From assembly GCF_025602895.1 (NCBI RefSeq), contig NW_026516283.1, positions 153,642-217,641 of the forward strand: DNA of 64,000 nt. The letters run 5' to 3'. The position numbers were made by a program, and so were the translations under genes. Positions 37,127 through 49,979 of this stretch are shown piece after piece (the first letter of the stretch is position 1; each line of letters begins with the position of its first letter). This stretch comes from Polychytrium aggregatum. Lineage: Eukaryota > Chytridiomycota > Chytridiomycetes > Polychytriales. The notes under the pieces were generated by a model. The model was not told the DNA's origin. It made no database searches and was given only the letters and a program-made list of their open reading frames with translations.

Positions 37127-40100
37127 ATGACGATGGCCGGCCCCCCGAGCCTCTCGGATCTCCCAAGCCATATCCTGGTCGACATATGCAGGCTGCTCCA
37201 GCGGCATGTCCTCTGGAACCTCGTCGACTGCCAGAACCGTGCCATCGCCGATGCTGCCCGCTCGTGTCTTTGGAGCTCGGTACATCTGCGGGAGCTCTCG
37301 TGCCGGAAGGGCCCTCGGTTCCCCCCGGTATCGTGTGCGCATTTCGTCACCAGTGCCGTGCTGACGGTCCACTGCGGACACTCCGAGCACCACTCGGACG
37401 TCGTTTCAAGCATCGTCACGGAGCTGCCCAATCTCAGCTATCTCCGATTTGTTGTCCATTGCCCGCTCGGCACCATGCGGCTTCCAAACATCCCCGAGTT
37501 TGGCCATATCCGCCGGCTCGAGTTCGTCTACAAGGACCCCGAGGCTCTCCTGGACTCGGATGGCGGCTGGCTCGAGTGCATCTTCGAGGCTCCACCTTCG
37601 TCCTCGCTCTTGTCGTCGGCCGGCACTGGCACCGGCGCCGTCCCGTCCCCAGGCCAGGATCTTGCACCGACTCTACCGCCAGGGGTCTATCCTTCGTGGT
37701 CAGATGCATGTCCGCTCATCCGTTCGCTGGTGACTTGCTTCGCCCTCTTCCACGTCGGGTCCGCTGGGACCTCACAATCGTTCTTCTCGGGGCCACGGGC
37801 CGGCGTCCCGCTCTCGGCCGTCAACTCGGAGCTTCATCTGGACTGCGACTGCTGCCGCTACCTGGTTGGTCTGAAAATCCCGGCCGATTTTGTCATATCG
37901 GACAAGGTCTTCACCCAGGTTTGTGCTTCGGCGCAGCTGTAGATACGTGCGCGAGCGATAGGGAGAGCCTTCGCAGGAGCACTGGGCCCGGCGACATCGG
38001 CACAGCGTTGTCATCCATCGCCATAAATCCAGGAGCATACAGCCCAGTATGCACATCTGCAGAGCACCAAGTAATCCGAGGCACTTTCTTCTGCCCTCTC
38101 TCACAACGCAGCTCACCGATCGAAGCTCTCGCCTCAAGACGCTCTCCGTTCCGCACGCAATCTGCACCGACCAGAGTCTCCAGCATATTGCCTCGTTCCA
38201 CCGTCGTTTACAGGATCTGACGATCCTGTCTCGGTCGAGCTCGCGGATCACTCCCCATTGCTTGTCCGAGGCAGTCTCGCAGCTCCATGCTCTCAAGTCG
38301 ATCAAACTGACTTCCTACTGCACCAACGACGATGTTCTCGTGGCGATATCTCGGTCGTGTCCTGGTCTCCTCAACATCGAACTCAATGGCGGGAGATCCA
38401 TGACCGACTCGGGAATCGGTGCGCTGGTCAACGGCTGCAGCGGCCTCGTCGGTGTCTCGCTGATCGGGTGCGGATCGCTGACAGACGCCAGCTTGATCAT
38501 GCTTGGCCACGGCTTGCCCCGGCTTAAGAAGCTCGATCTGTCGTACTGTAGCCAGTTCACCGATCTCGGCTTTGAGGCCCTTGTCGACACCGAGGGCAAC
38601 CTCGAGCGCGAGTCGATGCTCGAGTATCTAGCACTCGACACCTCGGCGATATCCGAGTTGCTGCTGACCAAGATCCTGACGCTTCACTGCCGGACGTTGT
38701 TGTACCTGTCGCTGTCGTACTGCACACGAGTCAGTGGACTTGAATTCCTTCCGTTCTTGAAGTCGCAGAGTCAAGTCTATCCGCTGCCTCTGCAAGTGCT
38801 GCGAACGATCGGCTCGACCGTCAACAATGCGCTCTTCCGGATCTATATTCCGGCTCTGCAGAGCCTGAGGGTCTGTGACATTGCATACCACTGTATCTCG
38901 GAGTACCAAGCCAAGAAAGTGCGCGATGCCATGAGGCACGGCAAAGACCTCAAGCTGTCGCTGGGGCTTCGTGCCGCCCGATACTGCAGCTTTAGAGGCA
39001 TCTTTGTCGACTCGGAGGACGAGTCCAACGTCTTTATCCGCAAGATCTGTGCCTCGATCCAGCTCTCGGAGTTTGAGTCAAGGTGGATCGAACAGAGCGT
39101 CTCACCAAGCCTCAAGAAGCAGCTGCAGATCGGCTACCTGCTAGACTCAGAAATGATGTCTATCCTCCGCATCCAGGACCGCGAGCATGTCGCTGATGCC
39201 GACAACCAGGGCATGTTTGGCGAGCTTTCGTACTCGTTGGGTGGGCACGTGCGGTCCCTTTATCGAATCCGCAAGGATGTAAGTGGCTCTCGAATGCATG
39301 TTAAACCAGCAATGGACTGTGGCCCGACAGGGCGCGTGTGCAGGCCACCGCAGTGAATCGATGAGGTGCCCGGCCATCTCCCTGACGCCTTTGGCTCGTT
39401 GTCGTTGCCTCTAGGGCGTCCCGTCACTGGACACAAACAGCTCGACCTTCAAGATGCTCGCGCGATGGCATCCACAGACCGGACGCTCGTATTGGCAGTC
39501 CGCACCGGGAATCGGAGGACTACGAGAGGGAGGCTGGTTCGATGTGAATGAAGACTTGAAGAAGGAGCTCAGCGTGCGCGGCCCCCTCCCACCCGAGCGG
39601 GTCGAGTGGGTCAAGCAGCAGTTTCCAGCCTTCATGGAGCTGGTGTCGTTCGCAAGACGAGGCTATGTTGAACAGATGTGGGAAGTCGACTCGGTTGCGG
39701 GGGCATCGCTCGATCCCGGACAGAAGCGTGACGACTACGGCTCCCCTCTGCTTAACCGACTATCGATCCTGCGCAAGACGCCCTCGATCCCCGAGTTCAG
39801 CCTTGATGGCTCCAAGTCGTCGCCCTCACCCGAACCTGCTAAGCGGTCGTCCATTTTCAGCCTCACAAAGTTCCGGCCCAAGAGCCACATGTCGACGTCA
39901 TCAGTGAGCTCAAGCTCGAGCGCCCCGACTACCCCCACAAATCCGAACGAGCGGTCGGTCTTTTGGAAAATCGTCGATGGCGAGATCCGAGTGTGGTCAA
40001 CCGAGCTGAAGGAAGAAGCCGAGACAGCCCGCGCGCACGATGGCGTCCTGGACATTGGGCTGAAGCGCGAGACCGTCCCGCGACTTGTTGAAGATCCATG

Positions 40101-40170
40101 TTTCACCTTTTTCGACTGGCAGAGCATCGTTCGGCGCTTTGTTCCGATTCCGAAAAACGTAGACTATTAG
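37127..40170 (+). CDS. F-box/LRR protein with an extra C-terminal domain
   Basis: Exons 37127-37918, 38112-39278 and 39415-40170 are all phase 0 and join to 904 residues. The F-box is at residues about 7-45 (PSLSDLPSHILVDICRLLQ). It should bind Skp1 in an SCF ubiquitin ligase. Leucine-rich repeats of the Cys-containing type fill the second exon (LLNIELNGGRSMTDSGIGAL, LVGVSLIGCGSLTDASLIML, LKKLDLSYCSQFTDLGFEAL). The third exon encodes a less familiar region (MLARWHPQTGRSYWQSAPG), a Ser/Pro-rich linker and a short C-terminal globular part ending PIPKNVDY. An in-frame upstream ATG (36986) exists, but MTMAGPPSL is preferred. It starts 283 bp from the divergent helicase gene. Confidence 0.85.
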
Positions 40171-40682
40171 ACGGAGCTGCCAGTAACTCAACTGCAGTTC
40201 AATTGTACCATAGATAAACACAATGCCGACCAAGCTCCCGTATCTCTGGATCAAGAAAGCCAATATCGATCGAAATACGACATACGACGAGAACGTCATC
40301 AAGCCTTTTTTGGAGGGGGGAGGGAGGATTTGGACAGAGGATGCAATCAATGTATACATAGACGATGTAGAGCTTGGTGCGAGAGCAAATTGACAATGAT
40401 GCCGGATCAGTGTGAAATTAGCCAATACCAGAAAGAAATGAAAGCGAAAGAAAGCCACCGGCGCCTGAATGAATGCCTTGGCATCTTGGCTTCACACAGT
40501 GCGAGCTGCATCTGCATCATGGTTCCAGTGGGAGCGTAGCTCGAGAATGATCGTCAAAATAGCCCACATTCTAGGAGAATCGTTCGTTGGGGAATTGCCG
40601 CCGGAACCGAGCGGCGGGCATCTTGCGGCGATGGCGTACTGTTCCTGCGCCAAATGCGCATGCTTTGGCTGCTGCTCGCGAG

Positions 40683-41215
40683 CTACGAATGTGCGGTGCC
40701 TGTCGCATTCTGGACATTTCCAACAAGCAAAGCATACGCAAACGGACTCGATATTATCAGCTTGACGACTTCCATATTGGCGCGGTCATCGGCTGCGAGC
40801 GGGTCTGCTTGGTCGTTCGCCGCGTAGGTCCCACCGAGCCGTTCGTACATTTGAACCAAGAGGCGATCTTTCCTCCGGAATGAGCCTTCAATGTTCTCAA
40901 AGCAATGCTCCAGGTTGATGTCTGATGGGATTCCCGTGGTGTCGCCCAAGGACTCTCGGTATTGGCGAGCATACTGAAGCAGCCCGTGATTTTGTCAGCA
41001 TTGCCCCGACAACCGTCTGCAGCCAACGAAGCATTGCTCACGCGACCGATATGGCGAACAGCTCTCACCTCCTCGATTTTATGAAGCTTGGCATCCAATG
41101 AAATGTGGTCGGACAATCGCTCGATGTCGGCGCAGATGTCCTCGGATGATGAAATGATGGATGAACCGTTTGCTCGGCTCGCAAACGATATTTTGTGTTT
41201 CTGTCGAGGAAAGGG
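40683..41215 (-). CDS. Small charged helical protein, unknown
   Basis: Two exons are supported. One (to about 41073) ends ICADIERLSDHISLDAKLHKIEE before a GTGAGA donor. After an intron with a CTGCTTCAG acceptor near 40980, the frame continues YARQYRESLGDTTGIPSDI and then FRRKDRLLVQMYERLGG, stopping at 40683. The sequence is rich in alternating charged and hydrophobic residues, as in a short coiled-coil adaptor. The 5' end is not resolved; further exons may lie between 41215 and 41600. I do not recognise the family. The gap 40171-40682 holds nothing obvious. Confidence 0.45.
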
Positions 41216-41629
41216 GAATACTCGGGTTTGTGATTGCCTATCACCTGACCATTCATTTTGAGCGATAAAAGTGACCCACGACTATACTCGGAGCTATACT
41301 CGGAGCTGAAGGGCAAGTTGGGTTGCTCGAACCGCAGAGAGTCACGGACATCAGCCGAGAGTCGCCATGCAGCAGCCCCACGAGCCACCCAGACAAACCT
41401 TGCGAGGTACTGCAGCCTCTATGTCGCGAGAGGTGCGCAGTTCGGGCTTTTCGGCCGAAATCTCGTCGTTGCTGAAATGTCGGTTTCCGACGGATGCAGA
41501 TCCGCTCCGGAGTCTGAGCATCGTCAAAGTACGAAGCGAAAGCTTGCTTAGCCAAGACTCCGAAGCAATTGACAGAGGCCTGTCGACACAATGCTTGTTT
41601 CGGATCGAAGGGAACAAGGAGTGCGCGGC

Positions 41630-44600
41630 TTACTGAGACAGTCGACCCTGGTCTTCAAAGAGCTTCATCAACTTCTTCAACTCGCCTTTGTTGGTCAGGA
41701 AGAGCCCATCAAAGTATTCTCTGATAAAGTCATTTGAGAGTGGTGAGCAGACCGAGCAAGGTTGATCAGCCAGGCACTCCGCTACCTCGCACCCTCCATA
41801 CCCGCACCCCTCTCGCCCAAACACCGATTCCTCTGAAAGCACATGGTTATCGTCGAATACTTACACTTGCTGGACGTACAGCAGGATGAGAATCACAAGC
41901 AGCCAGCCGCCAAAGATAACAAAGGGCATGAAGTATAGGGTTGTCCAGTTCAAGGCGCCCCCCACGACTGAAACGAGCGTGCCCCACAACGCCATGGCAA
42001 AGCTTCCGGTGAGCAAGCCAGGCATCCACTTGACGTTGACTGGCATAAAGTACCAAGACAGAAACATCATTGTCGCGTTGTTCAGGATCATGATTATCCC
42101 GTGCGACCATCGGCTGTGATCTTGAAATCTGGAGCTTACTGCGGCCAGCAAATGCGACAGCACAAGGACCACAGTGAACCATTTAGAGAACAGAATATCC
42201 TGGAAAATCCATGCGTAGATGATGAGAATCAAGGCTGAGCTCCGTCGGCGCAATGCGAGGCTCTACAACGAGTCTAGCTCTCACCTGACGCGGGGACAGG
42301 TGCTGCCACATGTACGCCGTTGAGAATCCACAGGGTATCATCAGGACGATGAGGAACAGCGAATAGAGCGCCACACCCCAGTGCAAAGGTGTCCAGCACT
42401 CGAATGTGCAGTCGCTCTCCAAAAACGCGTACGGCTGAAGCATGCTGTCATAGAGACAGGTCCACGTCGACATCATCGTTGACATGAACGGAACAAGCGC
42501 CAGGTCGCCTGCGGTGACGACGTGATATGAAGGTGAGGGACATCCGAATACCATATCGTCCAACTACAGATGGGTGATATGCATCTTACCAACAAACGAC
42601 AGCAGAATCGAAGCCGGTCCCAGAATCCATTGCATGTACTGCGGCAGGTTCTTGACCAAAGCAGACCGAAAGATCACGATGCACACGACCCACATTGTCG
42701 ATATCACCAGCACAGCAGACAGGTACCAGATGTTGGTTGATCCGTTCGTGAGGAATGCGCAGTACGATAGAAATGTCGTGAACCAGGATGGCCATGTTTC
42801 GTCGATCATCACTGGGACCGAAAACTGTATGATCCGCATCACTGTCGACAGCAGCACCATGTAATTGTTGATGGTTGGTCGACTGGAGCAAAGTACAGCC
42901 CAGCCAGTCAGCTCGAACGGGTAATCTCCGGCATGTATGGTGGGAACGCTGGTACGGTGCCGCTTTGCTCTCAGTGGTGCGGGCGACTGATCTCGATACT
43001 CACATCTGTATCCGGGGCATTGTCTTGGAATTATACTTGTAGTATTTGTACAAAAAGTATGCCCCAAAAGCGGCTATTTCAGAGAACACCACAATGGCAG
43101 CGACAATCGAAACGTAGACGCCCCATGGAGCTATCGATGCGGCCAGATGGAAATTCTCGTAGATGCCATAGCTCCTATCGACACGGTCTTGGCAAGTGAC
43201 TAAGCAAGCACAGAGGCGTATGTTAGCCGATCTGCGATTGACCAACGCCAACCAGAGCCACTTGCCTACCAAGACCTGTGGTGGAGGGTAGTTGTGACGT
43301 TAGATTCGGTTTGTGACGGTGAGGTCCGACGATGCATGTATGTTCAACTGACAGTATTCCTGAAGCAAGCCACTTGGCGCATACGGGTGCCCGCCCAAGG
43401 GACAACCCATCTTGACATTCCATGAGGGGTTAATTTCAAGAGAATTCGATGCATAAAGCTCCGGTGCAACACTGACACTGGTTCCGTTGATGATCTGAAA
43501 CCACAGAATACATGTTACGATCCGCTCGAATGAGGAACACGCGTGTGGTTCTCAATACCTGGATCAGCACGGCCTGGCCGCCAACGTTTCTCTGTGTGTT
43601 GTCCATCAGGATGTTCCCGAAGAAGGTTTCTTGGTGCAGCGTGAGAAAGCCTCTGCACGATCGGTACGCGCATATTTGGCAAATATCCGCAAGACTGGTC
43701 AAATGCTGCGTGGAAGTAAAGTCCCATCATGCCATTCATATGCGTGCTGAATGCGATCACATATCAGCCAGACCCCTCACCGCGAGATCTCGCTGTTCTG
43801 CAAGACCCCTGCGGACTCAATGGCGAGCTGGAGAATGAGACCCGCAGCGGCTCCGCTAGCTGAGAGATACGAGGGAAGTGTGTTGTAAGTTGCGTTGTAG
43901 AGACGGACAAAGGCCTGAGACGAATTGAACTTGGGATCCAGGAAGCTCAGCGAGCTGTGCCACTGGAGGAGCGCAAATAACACATTGCACGTGAGATCGA
44001 CGAGAATCACTGCCATTGAAACAGCAAGCGGTCCGAAACCGGATATCCCCGCCCACCGATATACCTGAACAGGTGACGTGATGTAGTCCGCAGCAAGCGC
44101 ACCGACATTTTGGATGTATGTGGTCGCGCTTGGGGCCACTGTGATGAAAACGCCGACAAACTCGAGGGCCATATTTTCAATCAAAAGGGTGATATCCTGG
44201 CAGTTTAAGCATGGTTTCATCAAACAGTGAGTGCTTTGCCCCTCCCCATCGACAAGTTTGCCACGCTGATATGTCTCATCCAAGTTCCAGCAAACACTCG
44301 CTTTCAGTAGCTACTTACATTCCCGTCGGCACTACCCGCGGCAATGACCATCAGCAAATCAACTTTGGCGTGGTATATGGCCTGCAGCTCCGCGGTAATG
44401 ATCGCCAACGAATGAGTCCTGTTTGTCTGGTAAAGTGCATTGCTCCAAGTGGCGTTCGACACCTGGAATGTCCACACGCAAAATGGGTCAGCCTTTGCAT
44501 GAGAATGCGTGAGATGAACAGCGATGATTCACCCTCCCCAACTGGCCACAGCGTCTGTCCATACAATGTTCATGCCAAATTGTGAGGCATAGTAGTATAC

Positions 44601-45514
44601 TGCCGCGGTGGTTGTGACAGTGAAGACGGAGGCATCCGAACTGATGAGGCCAATGCGGGTGATGCCTTTGAGGCTGAAGCTCTTCATGAACAGGATAGGA
44701 TAGTAGTCGCTGGGAACGTGCACTCCCCAAATGTACCGCAGCCCTTGCGAATAGATAGCTCGTGGTCCGGTACAGCATTGCACGTTGATCATCTGCATGC
44801 TCTCGCAGTATGGAGCGACTGCGGTCGTGAAAGTCGTTGAGCCTGAGATCCAATACGAGAAGCATTGCTGTGAACACCGCTGGCTTGTGCATATCCGAAT
44901 CATATCGACTAGCGGCAGCGGAATCACAATCATTTGGTCCTCGCTTGTCTCACTCGTGTTTGGCTGTGTCATTTTCATCGCGGGAACTGAAGCCATTTGG
45001 GTCGAGGATATGGCAAGCACGAGCACAGCCACCCAACATGCCCGATAATATCAAAGAGGTATCCGGCCTTGCATCCCAGCTGGGTGCTGGGCACCATCGC
45101 ACCAACCTCCAATAATGACGTCCACTTGGTCGACGGTGATCAGTCGCTGAACAGACTCGAGAGCCAGGGTCAGGTTGCTCATGGAATCGTAGTTGATGAG
45201 CTCGACCTGACGCGGCATGCGATTGTTACTGATGCGCTTCAAAGTGGTGGTGTCGATACCCGGGACTCTTGCCGGTGATGCGTTGCGAATGCAGTGTGGC
45301 CTACCGTATAGCTCCGATTGCCGACCATGATGCCACCACGAGCATTGGTGTAGTTGACCCACAGCACCAGCCCGTGATACGCGTCGATATCAGAGGCAGC
45401 ATTGCCGCCAGAGAAGCCAAAGTACGACCCAAGACGGATCGAGGGACGGCTGACATTCCAAGCACGCACGAGACTGCATACGGCGAAGATGAGAAAGACC
45501 TGTAGGACTCGCAT
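41630..45514 (-). CDS. Venus-flytrap (ANF-receptor type) ligand-binding protein with many membrane helices
   Basis: The start at 45514 gives a signal peptide (MRVLQVFLIFAVCSLVRAW), then the ligand-binding fold type I start (IRLGSYFGFSGGNAASDIDAY, LVLWVNYTNARGGIMVGNRS, VQRLITVDQVDVIIGGW). Further lobes are in exons near 44890-44530 (KGITRIGLISSDASVF) and 44190-43790 (ALLQWHSSLSFLDPKFNSSQ). From about 43200 down, exons encode hydrophobic helices: YVSIVAAIVVFSEIAAFGAYF, IWYLSAVLVISTMWVVCIVIF, WGVALYSLFLIVLMIPCGFS, FTVVLVLSHLLAAVSS, WTTLYFMPFVIFGGWLLVILI and others, about nine to ten in all. A short cytosolic tail ends FEDQGRLSQ at 41630. The layout resembles class C GPCRs, but the helix number seems higher. 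Introns are numerous and some borders are uncertain. Confidence 0.7.
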
Positions 45515-45949
45515 GATGGACCGGCGCCGTGTCGGCCGCGCACGCAGCAATCGCGATGGGTGTAGCGCCGACCAGAAGAATTCGGCTGACGTCCAGGATG
45601 AGTATTCCCTCGCTGGAAAAGCCCGCAGTGTTGGCTGCTGACAAATGATGCTGGATCTCGATGTGAATCAGTCCTGGCCCGCGGTGCTCGCAGACTCCAT
45701 CACCCACATTGACACAGGAAGCTGCATTGTCAACATCGATTTCCCATGTCCAATCAAATGGTCTTGGTCATTGACCACCCGGCGCCTGGTGCTCTGCTGG
45801 ACTCCCTCCGAGCTCATGTCCAGCATCGTACTTGGTTTCAAGGTACACGCAGCCGTTGGAATCCGAACGGAATCTCTGTCGACGCCGCTGTACACGACCC
45901 TCGAGTCGCATCACTTGCATCGCTTCCCTCGCTTCCATGACTGCGATTA

Positions 45950-48900
45950 GAAGCTCATGCGGCAAAGCATCCATCGCAATGCTGTCCATGACTTCGCCGG
46001 CTCACTGCAACTTCCCTCGCTGCAGATGGTCTTGGCCACTGCTCTATGGCTCCAGCTCATTTCATGCCCAAGTCATCGACCATTAACACGATCGAAGGGG
46101 ATCTGCGTCGTTTGGCGCATGTTTTATGGGCTCAGAGCACTCCCGACATACGCAGTGCTCTGCCTACCGGAGTCACCGAGCTTCAGGACCTGCTGAATGT
46201 ATCAGCCAATGACTGGAGCTTCCCAGATCGTCGCGCCGGGCCAATGCCGACGGCATCAAAATCAAGCATGATCCGCATGGCCTCTGTATCAAGTCGTATG
46301 CGCTTGCAACGGCTCCAGAAGCTTTACAGCCTTGGGCGTATCTACTCCTCGTTGCCGACGTCGAAACAGTCGACTGAAATGAGAAATCTTGTGAGCTGGC
46401 CTTGTTCTAATGAGTCAGAGTATGATCTGTCTTGTATACGCAAGATCGCAGACTTGAGAGGAAGCAGTCGTGTGTCGGCATTTCTTAGCCGAGGACTAAG
46501 CAATACTGAATGCTAGATCGCAACCTTGGCCGGACAGACAGCATGAAGCCTTCCAGTCCTTGGCGGAGACTCGCGCGGTGATTCATGCAAGCTGCACGGC
46601 AGCCCCTGCCGATCCGATCCGGTCGTGCAGAGCCCAATGTGGTTGGCTGTGCTCTCGCCATGATGCTGTGCAAATGGTGCATCGTCGGCAGGCTGCGCTG
46701 AGTACGCTCGGATCAAATATGAGTTGGAATCGAATCAGCCCGCTGTGCGCACCTGAGAACGAGTGCTGGCCGACAGACGCTTGGAACCCATGCCGTGATT
46801 TGGATAATGGTAAGTACCGCAGTAGTTGCGCTCAGGGAATGGAATTGACTTGGATCTGATGCAGCGTGCCACAGTTTGGTACAACTATGTGGAGAGAACC
46901 AAGGAAATGTTCCCACAATCCATATTGCAACGAGAGTCCCATGGTGAGCCCGACCCTCGGCCAAGGATTTCGCTACCCTTTCTCCGCTAACCGTCCGTTG
47001 GCAGCCATGGGTGGAAGGGATTTGGTAGTCCCGCGGCGGCGGAAAGTAGATTCAGTATCAAGGTGGGTAGATGCATGTTCTCAAGCTTCGTGATATGGCA
47101 GCCGGCCGATATGTCAGGATGTTTGGCACACGCATTCACACCTCTTGGCCAGCTATGTTGACAGACTGAAGCGACCGGCCAAGCTTGGGGCCGATGGTGC
47201 TTTGTGCCCAGAGGCCAGCATTGCCGAGTTGCTCTCGCTGCTTCAGGAGTCCCAGCAGTTGGTGCTATTGCTTCGAAAAATGGACGCCATCCAATTAGAC
47301 TGGATTCTGTCGAGACAGATCAAAAGTGGGTTCTCCCTTGCTTTGTGATGTGATTGTGGATGCATAGCCCTGCGACCGAGATCACGTCTATGAGATACTC
47401 AAGGGCTCTGTGCGTGCACCATATCGCCCAGCATTCGTCCTGCCGAGGCCGGGCGGATTCAGCCTCCGCGATTCAGCAGCACGCCGAGTCTCGTCCAGGG
47501 ACTTTCTAGAGATTATGCAATCCATAATGCGGCTATCCCCGGCTCTCAACATCCATGCTTGCGTCCAAGCTCGACCCAGTCTGCTGTGGATTCTGGAAAG
47601 ACTGAATGGTAGCGACAAGAATCCGGGGCAAGCTCCGCGGTCCAAAGACATCCAAGACGAGGGTGTCCTTGGCCAGTATTATCTTGGGTTCAGTGCGAGC
47701 CACGAAGCAAGAAAGTGTCTTGCCGACGCTCGAGGCACCGACATCGGGTCCTTGCCAGCGATTCTTCAAAAGCCGGTTCTACATGCAATGCTACTCGGAG
47801 ACGTCAAAGTACAGGCACGTATCTTTGACTATTCAGATCGGAGCTCTCCAAGGAGCAAGTCCACACGTCCAAAGAAGCGGAAATACGACGACGAGAAGGC
47901 TGATGTGGTGCTTGGACATGCTGCCCGGCCGGAGGAGCACATGCCTTCCAAACTACCATCATGCAGAAACCCATCAAACCTACTTTCCGATCCGATTCAG
48001 TTCTCTGCAAGAGGGCAACTGGCTGATTTCTTCTTTCTCCGCGGCGAACCCATTGATCCAGGTAACAGAGAGGCGCAGCATCCATCCTATGTCCATGCTG
48101 CACCAGGGCCAAGGACCTCGCTAATGCCCGTACTGCAGATACGGAGATCCAGACAGGCGATGCTCACGACAAAGTATCGGCTGAAGCTCTCGGTGCGCTT
48201 GGTACTTTATGTGGTCGCAACGACGAGTCTGTTGCCTCCCGAGTCTAATCCGTGAGCGTTTGGCTACAGATGCTGTGGATCCCAAGTTGCTCGCAGTTGT
48301 TTCGAGCTCATCTTTGCCCCTCTTCGATCACCGCCCACTGGATGTCCGGCACGTTTTCTTTGCAAGCTCCAGTGTTCTACTGCGCCCGGAGCTTACCCGA
48401 TGTCTGGATGAGGAGATGAACATCGAGGTTGTGGCTCGCGACTTTGACTATGCCGACGCAGCACAGGTCAGTCCAAGTGTCGCTGTGTGGGTGACTGCCC
48501 CGAGGCCAAATCAAGCTAACGCTCCTTCTTTCAGAGCGGACTGTGTCCAAACACCACGTGGACGAACATGTCACATACCGGCTTTGTGCTGGACGAGCGG
48601 ACATGCATATTGTGAGCTGCTCAAGTTTTCGTCGGCGTCACCGGGAGGCGGTGGAACCCAATGAATGACCAACATGCATGGCTTCAGACTTTATCCCCTC
48701 TCCATGGTATCACAGTGCTCCGAGGATATATCGGGCGCTGACCTGGCGCAGCTTCTGTCCAAGTGGCATGTTGGACGGTATCTGGCTGGGATTTTATTCA
48801 GATTTGAGAGTATATTCATTCTCCTGGAGTCGCAGGGCCACAGCGGCATGCCCGAGATGGCCATAGGAGCTGGTCCTTCAAACAGGCAAGTCTGGGTCAT

Positions 48901-49850
48901 GTTCGGCGATGGCCGTTGGCGGCTCCTTTCAGCGCACCAGGCAATGAAGTCGGGCCATGAGTCCTACACAGCGGCTTACTCACATTCTCTGGTGCAGTGG
49001 CTTTGATCGGTCGCGAGGACGTGGACCGTTTGTGGCTGCTCCTATCGCTCAAGGCATCTCGAGGATATCGCTACTGGCATCGCTCATGCATCCCCTCGGA
49101 GTGCGCATCGAGTTCAAGTACTCACACTCGCATCGAGAGACAGCACAGTGGGTCCGGTACGTTTTCAAAGACTATTTTGTGTGGATTTTCGTGTTGTTCA
49201 CTGGGACACTCAAGCGAGCGGCACCCGCACTATCTGGCCGAGAGCCTGGTCCATCGCCGAGCCCATCGCCGAGCCCATCGATGCCGAGCTCTAACAAATG
49301 GAGGAGTAGCCTCATAGGAGACCAGTGCGCTCACGATTGCGAACAGGGCGCTGATGTCAGACGGTCTGCATGGTCCTGCGCTGAGACTTGGAGCGCCCGC
49401 CCGTGGATCCGCAGAAACGAGACCCCGGTGAGTCGGATCCGCGAGCCTCCACGATTATCGCCACGACAACGGTGGCCGCTGCATCAGACACCATCCGTCC
49501 ATCTTGATACATTGACGGCTCCGTGCATGCTTTGGTCGAGACGAGCAATCATACGTGCATTTTCTCATCTCTTCCGGATGAAACATTCACCGACATCCAA
49601 CTGCCGCGGATCACTCGTGGATGGCTGCTCCTGCTGCGCCACACGATACGACGATGACAGCAAGAGCGGTTCCTGTGCTCGCTAGGAATGTTCAACTGCT
49701 TCAACGCCCAGCTGGCCCTCCTCCTGTACACGCCACAGCAGCTCTTGTCGATGGAGTTTGATGATCTGGTGGAAAATATTGGGTTGTGGATGCCAAGACA
49801 TGCGCTGGTAGGTGGGCCAGCGACGGTGGGAGCCCTTTGACGAACTTACT
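45950..49850 (+). CDS. Unresolved multi-exon coding region, unknown product
   Basis: Several plus-strand stretches look coding and end in splice-donor-like sites, but I could not join them into one clean model. Examples: LRRLAHVLWAQSTPDIRSAL (about 46105-46165), SIAELLSLLQESQQLVLLLRK to a GTGGGT donor (47220-47325), AARRVSSRDFLEIMQSIMRL (about 47480-47540), VLGQYYLGFSASHEARKCLA (about 47668-47727), DPKLLAVVSSSSLPLFDHRP (about 48270-48330) and MFNCFNAQLALLLYTPQQLL (49687 on), which stops near 49840. No known domain was recognised. It may be one long gene or two, or partly decayed. It is divergent from the Venus-flytrap receptor gene. Confidence 0.3.
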
Positions 49851-49973
49851 CTCACGGCCCCACCCTATCTGCGTGGCTCGATCAACAGGAGCGGTTTTAT
49901 CGGGTGGCACGGCAGCCACTATTGTAGCCCAGCCTATCGAGGCTCAAAAACGAGCAAGCGCTTGAAGTAAAAC

Positions 49974-49979
49974 TTTATT
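49974..49979 (-). terminator. Possible polyadenylation signal (AATAAA) for the Ndt80/PhoG gene
   Basis: AATAAA on the minus strand lies about 940 bp beyond the minus-strand stop at 50918. The interval is strongly purine-biased on + and would be a long 3' UTR. Weak, position-based inference. Confidence 0.25.

Noticed and set aside
41205-41265. Weak similarity to the Fanzor-element left end
   Set aside because: Only short interrupted matches (CTCGGGTTTGTGATTG, GACCATTC) and no inverted terminus; could be chance.
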